64,000 nucleotides of DNA from CAMLOF01 sp041913045. GTDB lineage: Bacteria > Pseudomonadota > Gammaproteobacteria > Burkholderiales > Burkholderiaceae_C. The stretch lies in assembly GCA_041913045.1 (NCBI GenBank), contig JAYSGB010000016.1, positions 13,145 through 77,144 of the forward strand, read 5' to 3'. Numbering within the stretch: the first letter of the stretch is position 1; each line of letters begins with the position of its first letter. Made by a program: the position numbers and the translations under genes. The notes beneath the pieces are model-generated. The model worked only from the letters and a program-made list of their open reading frames with translations, did no database searches and was not told the origin of the DNA. This document shows positions 24,790 to 33,547 of the stretch, piece after piece.

Positions 24790-27700
24790 TGCTTTTCTGC
24801 TTTCTCGAGCAATGTGGACAGATCCAAATTGATGCTCGTGACAGCCCAATCGGGCTCTTGGGTAAAGGGGTTGCGGATGTAGTGCGGACCTTCGTGGCTT
24901 TCGCCATCGACGATCACCACGGCCAAAAGGAACTTGTCGGCCTGGTTGAGCCCGTAGAGGATCTCGTTGCGGGTGACGGTGATGGTCGACTGACCCTTGG
25001 CACGGCCTTTGACCTCGATGTGGCGGGCCTGGGGTAGCTTGCCATCGGGCGCCGGCACGACGGCCGTCAAATCCCAACCGCACTTCTCAGCCGAGACATC
25101 GATCACCTGGTGGCCCATGGCCTCTTCGGCCTTGCGAACCGCCTCCATGGCCACACGTTCGACGCGCGCGCGGGCATCAGCATCGGCCGTCCAGGTCTGA
25201 CCCTGCGGCTCGCCGTTACGCTGAGCCAACAGGCCCGCAGGGATCACCAGAGCACCGCCTACTACCACCGGCATCGCCGAGACCACATGGCGCATGGCCT
25301 CGAGCTCTTTGCTTCGGTTCTCCAGGCGGACGGTCAGCTCGTCGATGGTTCTGCGAACGTTCTCCAAGGGCAGGCGGACATCCTTGCCGGCCTGCAAGTC
25401 GGTCTTCAACTTTTCGTGGCGATCCGACCAATAGTCGATCTCCTTGACCAGGCGTTCGCGGATGGCCGCGAGGTTTTTGTCCACTTGCTGCTCACGGCGG
25501 GCGCGGACCTCTTCGAAGTGCTCTGGAACGAGCTTGTCAGAGGCGTGGGCCAGGGCGACCTGCTCCAAGTCCTTCTTGATCCACGGAGCGTCAAGCTGAT
25601 CAGCGACCATCTTCGACTGGACCTCGTCGAGCGGGGTCAAATCTAAGTGCGGAGCCCATCCAGCGTTTTCGATGCGGCCAGCCTGGTCAATGGTGACGAA
25701 CTGGAGCCTGCGCGATACAACCACGCCCGATTCGCCTCCTTCCTTGACGGAGTGGTCGAGCATGAGCAGCAGCTTGGGCTCGACGCCTTCGTCATTGGGG
25801 TCCAGCAACACGGAGCCTTGCTTCAGTTTGCTTCGGTGCTGCTCGATGGTCAGGTCGACCACCGACTGCATGAGCGGGTGGGCTGGGTGTAGCAGGCTCG
25901 CCAACGGTTCGCTGGGCTTGTCCTCGACGCGGATGCGGTTCTTCTCAAAGCACACGCGTTCGTATTTGGGCGTGACCGGGTTCATGTTGCGCCGGTCGCG
26001 GCCTTGTATCTGGCGATCGCGCTCGCGGATCAGAGCCGGGACGTGGGTGATCTCGAAGCGGCCAAAGCCTCGGGGCTTCAAGTCGCCCCCCAAGCGCTCG
26101 AAGGCCTGCGAGAAAAAGGCTCGGATGAAGTAGGGCTGGAGCTTCCTGGCTTCGGCCTTCTCCATTTCTTCCTTCAAGGCGAAGAGCCTGCGCTCGTCCA
26201 TGATCTCCTCAGCCAGGGCGTTGCGGCTGATGATTTCGCGCAGCTTGTCAGTGTCGAGGGCTCCTTGAACAACCTCCTGCAAGTGCTTCTTTCGGGCAGG
26301 ATCCTCGCCATAGCGGATTGCTTCGATCAGCAGGTCGCGAAGGCTCACGCCGTCGAAGACTTCGCCCAGGATGTCGAAGACCCGCCCGCCCAAGGCCTTG
26401 CGCTCGATCTCGATCTTCTCGAAGAGCTTCTGGAAGACGTCGCCCTCGCGGGTCTCGGCAGCAACCATGTTCCAGAGATGGCAAACCTGAGTTTGGCCGA
26501 TGCGGTGGATGCGGCCGAAGCGCTGCTCCAAGCGGTTGGGGTTCCACGGCAGGTCGTAATTGACCATCAAGTTAGCGTTTTGCAGGTTCACGCCTTCGCC
26601 GGCTGCGTCGGTGGCCAGAAGGACTCGGGTGTCCTTGTCGTTGCGGAAGAGCTCCTGAACCTTGCGGCGGTCCTCGCGATGAACCCCCCCGTGGATCATG
26701 TTGACAGCCTCATGCTTGCCCAAGAGACCGCGGATTCGGTCGGCCAGGTAGTTGAGCGTGTCGCGGTGCTCGGTGAAGATGATGAGCTTGCGCTGCAAGC
26801 CATCGGGCCCCCGCATCTCCGGCGTGTTTTGCAGGATCTCGCGCAGCTCTTCCCATTTGCGGTCTTGCCCGCCGTCGCGTAGCGCCTTGGCCTTCTTCTC
26901 CAAGTGCTCGAGCGTGAACACTTCCGCTTCGAGCTCAGCGATGGTCTGGGCCGCGGTCGCCTGGTCGACGACCTCTTCTTCGAAGTTCTCGTAGTCCTCC
27001 GGTGCCATATCGTCCTCGGAGTCCCAGATGTTCTCCGGGGCTTGATCAGCGAAGATTTCTGAGGCGGCGATCTTGCCCCCGCGCTGCTTGATCTTCTCTT
27101 CCTCGATGCGGCGCTTGAGCTTGTCGCGGCGGCGCTTCAAGGATTGATAGATGGCCTCGGGGCTCGAGGCGAGTCGGCGTTGCAATGCCGTCAAAGCGAA
27201 GCCCACCGTGCCCTTGCGCTTGCCATCCAACGCGTCGGCCCGGTTCATCTCCTCCTTGACGTAGGTCGTCACCAAGTTATAGAGCTCGGCCTCGGCCTCA
27301 GAGAGCTTGTAGTTCGCGGTGTAGGCGATACGTTCGGGAAAGAGTCGCGTGCCGTCGAACTTCAATAGGTCTTCCTTGACCATCCGGCGCATGAGGTCAG
27401 AGACGTCGACTTTGTGAGCGCCATCGCGGAACTTGCCGTAAAAGCGGTCAGAGTCCAGCAGCGACAAGAAAAGTTGGAAGTCCTCTTCCTTCCCGTTGTG
27501 CGGCGTGGCCGTCATCAGCAGGAAGTGGCGGGTGATCGAGCCCAGGAGCTGGCCCAGCTTGAAGCGTTTGGTCTCGTTGATCTTGGTCCCGAACCAAGTC
27601 GCGGAGAGCTTGTGGGCCTCGTCCACCACCACTAAGTCAAACCGGCTGAGCTTCAACTTCTCTTGAAGCTCTTCGCTGCGGGAGAGCTGGTCGAGGCGCG

Positions 27701-28307
27701 CGACCAAAAGGTCGTGGTCATCGAACGGGTTGCCCGTGCGGCTTTGGTCCACCAGCTCGCGTGAGAAAAGAGTGAACGAGAGGCCGAACTTTTCGTAAAG
27801 CTCGTCCTGCCACTGCTCGACCAGGCTCCCGGGTGAGACGATCAGTACACGGGCGGCATCAGCGCGCATCAAGAGCTCGCGGATCAAGAGGCCCGCCATG
27901 ATGGTTTTACCCGCGCCCGGATCGTCGGCGAGCACAAAGCGCAGGGGCTGCCTGGGCAGCATCGACTCGTAGACCGCCGTGATCTGGTGAGGTAGCGGCT
28001 CGACGTTGGAGGTGTGCACCGCCATCATCGGGTCGAACAGGTGCGCCAAATTGATGCGGATGGCCTCCGCGGCGAGTTTGAAGCCTTCGCCGTCGGCCTC
28101 GAAGCTCCATGGCCTGCCGGCGGTGGCGATTTCGAGCTCGGACTCGTTAGAGCGGAACAGTACCCGCTCCCCCAGCCTGCCATCGTCGGTCCGATACACC
28201 ACCGTCACGGCGTTGTCGCCGAGCGGATCCACGCCGACGACGCGCGCGATCTTCCCCGGCTCAATGCCGGAAACGAGCGCGCCCTTGGCGATCTCTTCAA
28301 GTTTCAT
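24786..28307 (-). CDS. SNF2-family helicase of the DUF1156/DUF499 defence system
   Basis: The ATG at 28307 follows AAGGAAG; 1173 residues. It is a superfamily 2 SNF2-type ATPase with Walker A DPGAGKT at 129-135, the DEAH box at 229-232, LLMTATPHNG soon after and a C-terminal helicase half containing LLATDAAGEGVNLQ and RFGRIHRIGQ. The tail near residues 1085-1130 contains HIEVKGRAKG, which resembles the DUF3883 domain seen at the end of defence helicases. It is DrmD-like in overall plan. It probably tracks or remodels invading DNA ahead of the nuclease. It lies 20 bases after the WYL gene and overlaps the methylase start. Confidence 0.87.
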   Translation of the reverse strand: MKLEEIAKGALVSGIEPGKIARVVGVDPLGDNAVTVVYRTDDGRLGERVLFRSNESELEIATAGRPWSFEADGEGFKLAAEAIRINLAHLFDPMMAVHTSNVEPLPHQITAVYESMLPRQPLRFVLADDPGAGKTIMAGLLIRELLMRADAARVLIVSPGSLVEQWQDELYEKFGLSFTLFSRELVDQSRTGNPFDDHDLLVARLDQLSRSEELQEKLKLSRFDLVVVDEAHKLSATWFGTKINETKRFKLGQLLGSITRHFLLMTATPHNGKEEDFQLFLSLLDSDRFYGKFRDGAHKVDVSDLMRRMVKEDLLKFDGTRLFPERIAYTANYKLSEAEAELYNLVTTYVKEEMNRADALDGKRKGTVGFALTALQRRLASSPEAIYQSLKRRRDKLKRRIEEEKIKQRGGKIAASEIFADQAPENIWDSEDDMAPEDYENFEEEVVDQATAAQTIAELEAEVFTLEHLEKKAKALRDGGQDRKWEELREILQNTPEMRGPDGLQRKLIIFTEHRDTLNYLADRIRGLLGKHEAVNMIHGGVHREDRRKVQELFRNDKDTRVLLATDAAGEGVNLQNANLMVNYDLPWNPNRLEQRFGRIHRIGQTQVCHLWNMVAAETREGDVFQKLFEKIEIERKALGGRVFDILGEVFDGVSLRDLLIEAIRYGEDPARKKHLQEVVQGALDTDKLREIISRNALAEEIMDERRLFALKEEMEKAEARKLQPYFIRAFFSQAFERLGGDLKPRGFGRFEITHVPALIRERDRQIQGRDRRNMNPVTPKYERVCFEKNRIRVEDKPSEPLASLLHPAHPLMQSVVDLTIEQHRSKLKQGSVLLDPNDEGVEPKLLLMLDHSVKEGGESGVVVSRRLQFVTIDQAGRIENAGWAPHLDLTPLDEVQSKMVADQLDAPWIKKDLEQVALAHASDKLVPEHFEEVRARREQQVDKNLAAIRERLVKEIDYWSDRHEKLKTDLQAGKDVRLPLENVRRTIDELTVRLENRSKELEAMRHVVSAMPVVVGGALVIPAGLLAQRNGEPQGQTWTADADARARVERVAMEAVRKAEEAMGHQVIDVSAEKCGWDLTAVVPAPDGKLPQARHIEVKGRAKGQSTITVTRNEILYGLNQADKFLLAVVIVDGESHEGPHYIRNPFTQEPDWAVTSINLDLSTLLEKAEKQ

Positions 28308-28327
28308 GTCTTCCTTTCCACCCGAGC

Positions 28328-29275
28328 TCAGCCCTGCTTGGCCGAGTCGCGGGCCTCCCCATAACCTGGAGCCAGAGCTGCGCTCTCGACCCCGTAAAGC
28401 GTCTGCGTGTTGCGCAGCCAAAGATGATGCGAACTTGGATCGAGTCGGTGATCCGAACTCGCGTCCACGCTCCAGCGACGAAGGACGTAGCCTGCCAAGG
28501 CTGCACGGGCCTTGACCCGCAGGACGCCGTCGACGATGCCGTAATCAGCTTCGATCGCCTTGGGATGCTCGATGCAAGGATGCGGCACAAGCTCCATCTC
28601 CACCATCCTGGCCCACTGCTCGTCGGCTGCGAGCAACTCCGATTCATCGGCTTGGTCCGGCAGTTCCTCAATCTTAGAGATGCGCGTGAGGACGAAGTCT
28701 CCAAAGCTCTTCCTCTCACGATCGAAAGCCCGCAGGTGCCAGCGTAAGCCGTTGTCAGATAGGGCCACCGGCACCACTTCGCGACGCTTTACCCCCGACG
28801 TGAGCGAGACGTAGCTCATTCGGATGGCGCGCCTCGCACACATGCTGCGAGTGACCGCCCCAAGCACCCTCAAGTCGGGCTTATTGAGTTGCCCTGGACC
28901 TTCGCATGGCGCGACCTTTTTCAAGCCAAGGTCTAGCCCGTCGCCAAACCCTTGCAGAAGCCAAGCGAGTACCCTGTCCGGGTTGAAGTCGAAGACGGGG
29001 CTGAACGACACCGAGGGACGGTAGCAACGGCTGACCGCGTCGTATTCAAGGTTGTGTGGAGTGATCTCCCGGTACAGGGCCAGATCGCGCGAGGACGCAG
29101 CAGGTTTGATACCGAAGCGTGCCTCTATGTCGGATCGCCTTAACTCGCCTGTGAAGAAAGCACGCAACTCAAGGAACGCGAGTCGTTCGCGCTGCGCTTG
29201 CGAAGCATCCAGAGGTACCGCCAAGAGGCCCTTTCCCGAGCACAAGGCCCGCCAGGACGCAAGAATCACGCCCAT
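28328..29275 (-). CDS. WYL-domain transcriptional regulator (BrxR/CapW-like)
   Basis: This is a 315-residue protein with an N-terminal winged helix (RLAFLELRAFFTGELRRSDIEARFGIKPAASSRDL), then YDAVSRCYRPSVSFSPVF, a WYL region (AIRMSYVSLTSG, LRWHLRAFD) and a C-terminal extension. That order is the BrxR/CapW family, which represses defence operons such as BREX and CBASS and is thought to sense a nucleic-acid or nucleotide ligand through WYL. It is the first gene of the six-gene operon and probably controls it. The first 25 residues may not be translated, since related proteins start nearer QRERL. Confidence 0.85.
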   Translation of the reverse strand: MGVILASWRALCSGKGLLAVPLDASQAQRERLAFLELRAFFTGELRRSDIEARFGIKPAASSRDLALYREITPHNLEYDAVSRCYRPSVSFSPVFDFNPDRVLAWLLQGFGDGLDLGLKKVAPCEGPGQLNKPDLRVLGAVTRSMCARRAIRMSYVSLTSGVKRREVVPVALSDNGLRWHLRAFDRERKSFGDFVLTRISKIEELPDQADESELLAADEQWARMVEMELVPHPCIEHPKAIEADYGIVDGVLRVKARAALAGYVLRRWSVDASSDHRLDPSSHHLWLRNTQTLYGVESAALAPGYGEARDSAKQG

Positions 29276-29913
29276 ATCGGAAAGAGGATACCATACGAAT
29301 CAATTTGATACGGACTAAGCATAAGCAGCCCAACGAACATCCTCAACACCACCTTCCCAAGACAGAAACAAACGAGCTCATAGCACTAACGTGACTGCGA
29401 CAGGCCCAGACCGTTCCATCTACTACAAGCTCAACTCACAGACTCGGGTTGAACAGACTCTTGACTATACGCAGTAAGGGTATATGACTTCGATGCGTAA
29501 AAGTAAGCAAGGTCATGCAGCCTTGCCATCAGTCATAGCATTGCACAGAAAAACGCCTTGCACAGGTGATCAAGAACACTGAATGAAGGTCGAAAGCTTG
29601 AAGCAGATGACCTGTGAGGCGCGTAAAACCGCGATTTTGAACGGGTTCGTGCCGCAAGCTTCCATAGACAGACGACACCACCCTCAACTATTTGTGCTCT
29701 CCCCCAATACGAGGAGCAGATTCATAGAGAAAATCATAGGTATACAAAATCGATGTCAATACTAGACAGCACCGCGGGCAGGGGCTATAAACTACAACCT
29801 GTGGAGCAAAACGGTAACCACTTCTGCACATAGGTGCGAGCCGTACTTCACCACAGATAGTTGACGACGTAAGAGAAAAACCAAAAGCCACCCGACAAGT
29901 CGCGGAGCACAAC
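29276..29913. other. intergenic region between defence operon and mobilisation module
   Basis: These 640 bases separate two divergent blocks. The GC content drops from left to right. A 60-codon open frame at 29583-29765 has no family features and no convincing ribosome binding site. I see no RNA gene. The promoters for the WYL operon and for the relaxase module must lie here, and an origin of transfer would be expected near the relaxase, but I could not identify a convincing nic-site hairpin. Confidence 0.4.
29293..29312. promoter_or_regulatory. candidate operator upstream of the WYL gene
   Basis: Just upstream of the WYL start there is an inverted repeat ATCAA-T-TTGAT at 29299-29309, flanked by two ATACG copies (29293-29297 and 29308-29312). 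BrxR-type regulators bind inverted repeats near their own promoters, so this is a plausible autoregulatory site. The arms are short and chance occurrence is possible. Confidence 0.4.
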
Positions 29914-30330
29914 GTGCGAAAAAAAGCTTCAAACATCACAACATCCGCCCCTGCACCCACGTCTCGACCGTTCCAGACGCTAGGGGTGAAACTGCCAAGT
30001 GACATTGTCAAATCGATGAAAAGTCTAACCCCAAAAAGGTCAGTCAACGCAATCATTAGAGACGCAGTCAATCACTACCTAGCCAAGAATTTGGTCGAGC
30101 TACCTCCATCGATCGGAATAGTCAACGGAGTTCATTCAGCTTCATACCTAGACGACGTTACAGAATTGGCGAACATACTCAGATCAATCGAACACAATCT
30201 TATTAAGTTCACGATCACAAACAATACTGCCGCAGAATTACATGAGGCGCAATTTCAAATTCTTGATGCAAACAATAAATTAGTCAAGATATCAGGGATC
30301 CTCACAGAAGCACACATCAAAAGAACGTAG
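29914..30330 (+). CDS. ribbon-helix-helix protein, probable relaxase accessory
   Basis: The GTG start at 29914 has GGAG seven bases upstream; 138 residues. A short ribbon-helix-helix motif is readable near residues 20-55 (LGVKLPSDIVKSMKSL, then SVNAIIRDAVNHYLAKN). The C-terminal half is unassigned. RHH proteins placed just before a relaxase commonly act as MobC-type accessory proteins or as autoregulators of the mobilisation operon. The gene is AT-rich, unlike the chromosome around it. Confidence 0.6.
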   Translation: MRKKASNITTSAPAPTSRPFQTLGVKLPSDIVKSMKSLTPKRSVNAIIRDAVNHYLAKNLVELPPSIGIVNGVHSASYLDDVTELANILRSIEHNLIKFTITNNTAAELHEAQFQILDANNKLVKISGILTEAHIKRT

Positions 30331-30339
30331 AAAATTTAT

Positions 30340-31041
30340 ATGTATATTGATATCATTGAGAAAACATCTACCTCCAAACAGATACCATCTAGGTTAACCG
30401 CCCTTCTGAAATACTTGCATTACGGGAAGCCTGCGAGGGAGGATTCGACTTGGGACGATAACACATACCGCTTTCACATACACAATAAATTAGCAGGCGC
30501 TCCTCGAGCTTACAAACTCATACAGAGGCATTCACCTTACGGGATTGACGGGTTTAAAGCATCCGCTGATTTATCTCATCAGCTATTTGAGCACGCAAGA
30601 AAATCAGAATCAAGCCAGGGCGCAAAACAATTATATAAACACATATTAATAAGTATGCCACTAGGCTCGCTTGATCATACCCACCCCGAAGAAAGTAAAG
30701 TCAAACACAAGAAGTTTCAGTTTTCAAACTATGAAGTAATGTTAAGAATAACTCGAGAGGTTTTAAATACAATGGGAATATCCGAGGATGCACCGCAGAT
30801 AATATTCGTGCATCAAGACAAAGAGTTTTGGCACTCGCATATTGTATGCGGTATATTTTCGAAAGATTTAGATCTGCGCGAAACTTTTAAAAAGCTATCG
30901 CGCAAGCAGCGCATGGACATATCGGCGCACTACTACCCAAGCAAGAACATAAAACACCCCAACGCCGCGCTAAAGAAGTCCTATGCAAAACATCTTACAT
31001 TAGCGACCAACATATTCGATGCCGAAACCGAAACCAACTAG
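30340..31041 (+). CDS. minimal relaxase-like protein (MOBP-like motif III)
   Basis: The protein has 233 residues. Around residue 165 it contains FVHQDKEFWHSHIV, which keeps H, D, H and H of the relaxase metal-binding motif HxDxxHxHxH, with F in place of the third ligand. The preceding QLYKHILISMPLG segment resembles the beta strand before that motif in mobilisation relaxases. There is no primase or helicase tail, so it is the nicking domain only. An N-terminal tyrosine nucleophile is not certain (Y2, Y25 and Y28 are candidates). It lies 9 bases after the RHH gene and directly abuts the next gene, so it belongs to a small mobilisation operon. Confidence 0.6.
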   Translation: MYIDIIEKTSTSKQIPSRLTALLKYLHYGKPAREDSTWDDNTYRFHIHNKLAGAPRAYKLIQRHSPYGIDGFKASADLSHQLFEHARKSESSQGAKQLYKHILISMPLGSLDHTHPEESKVKHKKFQFSNYEVMLRITREVLNTMGISEDAPQIIFVHQDKEFWHSHIVCGIFSKDLDLRETFKKLSRKQRMDISAHYYPSKNIKHPNAALKKSYAKHLTLATNIFDAETETN

Positions 31042-31437
31042 ATGCCAAAAACAACGACGACGATCAAAACATCTTATGAAAGCAACAAGCTACTCGCCAC
31101 AATCGATATTCTTCCAAACCTGAATGGCCATCTTGAGAATCTTCAGGAGATCATAAAAATTCACGGAAAAGAGATTCATGACATAATCGTTTCCGAATAT
31201 CTCGAAGGACGACTTCAGATTGATCAATTAAAAGAAGGCAAACACAATAATCACAATATTAGAATTATCTCGAAAGGCAACGGAAGGTTTTTCAACGACA
31301 CTTACTCATTGATGATCAAACCCACTATCGCAGGAGAGATTTACTATTCCAACCTTAGACTCGCACTAGGATGCAAAGAGGTCGTACTAGAGATGATAAG
31401 GAAAAATCAACACAAAATTTCAAAGAATGCATCATAA
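31042..31437 (+). CDS. protein of unknown function in the mobilisation operon
   Basis: The 131-residue product starts at the base after the relaxase-like stop. It is charged and AT-rich in codons, has no signal peptide or membrane segment, and matches no family I know. Given the tight coupling it probably works with the relaxase. Confidence 0.5.
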   Translation: MPKTTTTIKTSYESNKLLATIDILPNLNGHLENLQEIIKIHGKEIHDIIVSEYLEGRLQIDQLKEGKHNNHNIRIISKGNGRFFNDTYSLMIKPTIAGEIYYSNLRLALGCKEVVLEMIRKNQHKISKNAS

Positions 31438-31469
31438 ACGGCGATGCGAGTTTTAGTCAGGAACAAAGA

Positions 31470-31841
31470 ATGAGAGCTCAACAGGACAAATTAAGTGAAG
31501 ATTTTTCTTCCAAACAGAAAAATGCAAAAATTATTGTAATCAACGAATATTCGACAAATGGCCGAATCAAGTTCCCATTAAACATTCGACCATCTTTGCT
31601 GCAAAAATTCAGAGAAACGACAATAGGTCCATTGCATATCGCCATTGAACACGCAATGAATGAATTCCTTGAAAAAATTCAGACACAAGAAGATGGCACC
31701 ATATTAGTTTTGAACACCGAAGATTTCAACCCTAACCCGGAAGATATCGATGCAGCGGAGAAATTGACGCGCAAACGAAGTAAGGTATCCGCCTTAGGAA
31801 AAAATGAACAGGAAAATGCAGATGAAAAATCTGCAGATTGA
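31470..31841 (+). CDS. protein of unknown function, possible RHH-like
   Basis: The ATG at 31470 has AGGA about seven bases upstream; a longer frame from 31371 would overlap the upstream gene. The 123-residue product has a central segment (GRIKFPLNIRPSLLQKFRETT, then HIAIEHAMNEFLEKI) reminiscent of a ribbon-helix-helix fold, followed by an acidic tail. I infer a DNA-binding regulator of the element. Its 3' end overlaps the AlpA-like gene. Confidence 0.45.
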   Translation: MRAQQDKLSEDFSSKQKNAKIIVINEYSTNGRIKFPLNIRPSLLQKFRETTIGPLHIAIEHAMNEFLEKIQTQEDGTILVLNTEDFNPNPEDIDAAEKLTRKRSKVSALGKNEQENADEKSAD

Positions 31842-32055
31842 AACAGGAACAATCCTGATCCGGCGCGAAAAGCTCCATCAAATGGTTCCGCTATCAGTAA
31901 GGACCGTTTATGACATGGAGCAGCGCGGAGAATTTCCCCGCCGCATAGCCCTCACGTCTCGCTGTGTCGTCTGGAAGTTGCAAGAAGTTGAAGACTGGAT
32001 AGCATCGCGTGCTGGCCTTACTGCGCGCCGCCCTGGGCCGGCTGACGCTTCTTGA
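31822..32055 (+). CDS. AlpA-like phage/island transcriptional regulator
   Basis: I favour the ATG at 31822 because AGGA precedes it by eight bases; ATGs at 31804 and 31816 are in frame. The 77-residue protein has the AlpA pattern: ILIRREKLHQMVPLSVRTVYDMEQRGEFPRRI, then WKLQEVEDWIASR. AlpA proteins are MerR-like winged-helix regulators that switch on integrase or excision genes. It is convergent with the integrase gene and the two reading frames overlap at their 3' ends by 38 bases. Confidence 0.8.
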   Translation: MKNLQIETGTILIRREKLHQMVPLSVRTVYDMEQRGEFPRRIALTSRCVVWKLQEVEDWIASRAGLTARRPGPADAS

Positions 32056-33241
32056 CGCCTGTCCATTCATCGATCATGTCGGCCCAATCCTGCAGCATTT
32101 TTCGGCGCCCATCAGCGTATTTGGCTTTGTTGTATACCTCGCGCGTACCAGTTGGGACGTGAGCTAATTGCCGCTCGATCCAGTCCGAATTGTATTCTCG
32201 CTCATTCAATTGCGTTGACGCTGTACGCCGCAAATCGTGTGGGCCGAATTTGGCCAAATCGTGCCCGTCTTTCTGCGCGTTCTCATATACGACTTCGAGG
32301 ACACGATTCAGCGTTGCCGCGCTCATGTGCGTTCCGATATCGTACCTACTCGGCAACACATAATCAGATCCGCCAGCGAATATCTTTAGCGCTGTAAACA
32401 ATTCAAGTGCTTGGTCAGACAAGAAAACCAGGTGCTCTTTTTTGTGTTTCATGCGCTCTTTTGGTATCGTCCAAAGCGCCTCAGTAAAGTTGATCTCAGA
32501 CCATTTGGTGCCGGTTAACTCTGACTTCCTGACGAGCGTCAGCAGCAATAATTTGGCGGCCGCTCTGAATTGCGGTCCTGTGCCTACTGTGTCCAAGTAA
32601 CGATACATCAGCCCGATTTCCGCAGGCGAAAGCGCGCGCTCTCGTGATTTGAAAACTGCGATATCCTTCGGCTTGATTTCGCGAGCTGGATTCGGGTGGC
32701 GGGTGCCTTTACCCTTTGCGTAATCGTAAATGGCCATCACGATTTCGCGTACCTGAATTGCTGTGGCCGGCGCTCCTCTGTTCACGATTTTGTCGAGCAG
32801 CGCGCGCAGATCTGTTTCTTCGATTTCGTCTAGCTGCCGGCTGCCGAGCGCCTCTTTAACGTCGCGCTCGTACACGCTGCGCTTCATGTCTCTTGTAGAC
32901 GCCGCCATGTCCGCCTTTTCTAGCCACAGCTCCGCCCATCCGTGGAGGCTTGTGGCCTGGAGCTTCTTACGCTTTTCGCGCTGTTTCTCGTGCGACGGTG
33001 ATTTGCCTGCGGCTACGAGCTTTTTGGCTTCGTGCAGTCGCTCGCGCGCCTCTGCGAGCGTGATGCCACCAACTCCGTACCGCCCCAGCGTGACGGTCTC
33101 TTGCCTACCGCTTATTTTGTAGTTGTACCTGAACGATATCCCTCCTGCCGGCGTGACAGCGACATAGAGCCCGTCGCGGTCCGCTATTTTGAAAAGCTTG
33201 CCCGTTGGCTTCAGATTCCTGAGTTTGGTATCTGTGAGCAT
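32018..33241 (-). CDS. P4-type tyrosine integrase (DUF4102 N-terminus)
   Basis: The start at 33241 has a perfect AGGAGG; 407 residues. The N-terminal 90 residues (LTDTKLRNLKPTGKLFKIADRDGLYVAV) are the DUF4102 arm-binding domain. The catalytic residues are R238 in LVRKSEL, K264/K266 in RMKHKKEH, H335 and R338 in HDLRRT, H361 in LAHVPTG and Y370 in VYNKAKY. Integrases of this family insert islands at the 3' ends of conserved genes. Here the gene lies next to the 3' end of guaA, a known island insertion locus, so it most likely mediated entry of the element to its left. Confidence 0.92.
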   Translation of the reverse strand: MLTDTKLRNLKPTGKLFKIADRDGLYVAVTPAGGISFRYNYKISGRQETVTLGRYGVGGITLAEARERLHEAKKLVAAGKSPSHEKQREKRKKLQATSLHGWAELWLEKADMAASTRDMKRSVYERDVKEALGSRQLDEIEETDLRALLDKIVNRGAPATAIQVREIVMAIYDYAKGKGTRHPNPAREIKPKDIAVFKSRERALSPAEIGLMYRYLDTVGTGPQFRAAAKLLLLTLVRKSELTGTKWSEINFTEALWTIPKERMKHKKEHLVFLSDQALELFTALKIFAGGSDYVLPSRYDIGTHMSAATLNRVLEVVYENAQKDGHDLAKFGPHDLRRTASTQLNEREYNSDWIERQLAHVPTGTREVYNKAKYADGRRKMLQDWADMIDEWTGVKKRQPAQGGAQ

Positions 33242-33479
33242 GTGTCCTCCTGAGTGAAACGCAAGAATACCATGTTTCAAAACGTACCATAAACACGTAT
33301 TTTTCTATTTAAAATCAACGGCTTACGGATTTTTAGTACCATTCACGCAACAAACTGGCCGCATGGTATTTTTCTCTGCTATTCTCTGGCATCAACGAGA
33401 TACCAAACGCCGAACCATGCAAACAAGCTGCTCAATCCTGCCACCGGCTGCCTGTAGTTGCCATACGCCGGAAATAAAA
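33242..33479. repeat. integrase upstream region with repeated RTACCAT motifs
   Basis: The short motif RTACCAT occurs at 33267-33273, 33284-33290 and 33336-33342, and inverted at 33363-33369. Repeats of this kind flanking an integrase gene fit arm-type sites or an integrase operator. Together with the nearby guaA 3' end this is the most probable right attachment region. No second copy of the guaA end was found by eye in the window. Confidence 0.5.
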
Positions 33480-33501
33480 AAGCCCATGAAATCATGGGCT
33501 T
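33470..33501 (-). terminator. rho-independent terminator of guaA
   Basis: The inverted repeat AAGCCCATGA / TCATGGGCTT at 33480-33501 has a two-base loop. Read on the minus strand it is followed by a run of T. It lies 46 bases beyond the guaA stop. Confidence 0.85.
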
Positions 33502-33547
33502 GCGTGTGTTTTGGTGGATTTAATGCCTGCGGTTGCCAGTCATTCAA

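Noticed and set aside
29583..29765. 60-codon open frame in the long gap before the mobilisation genes
   Set aside because: No recognisable features and no good ribosome binding site. It could be a small gene but I cannot support it.
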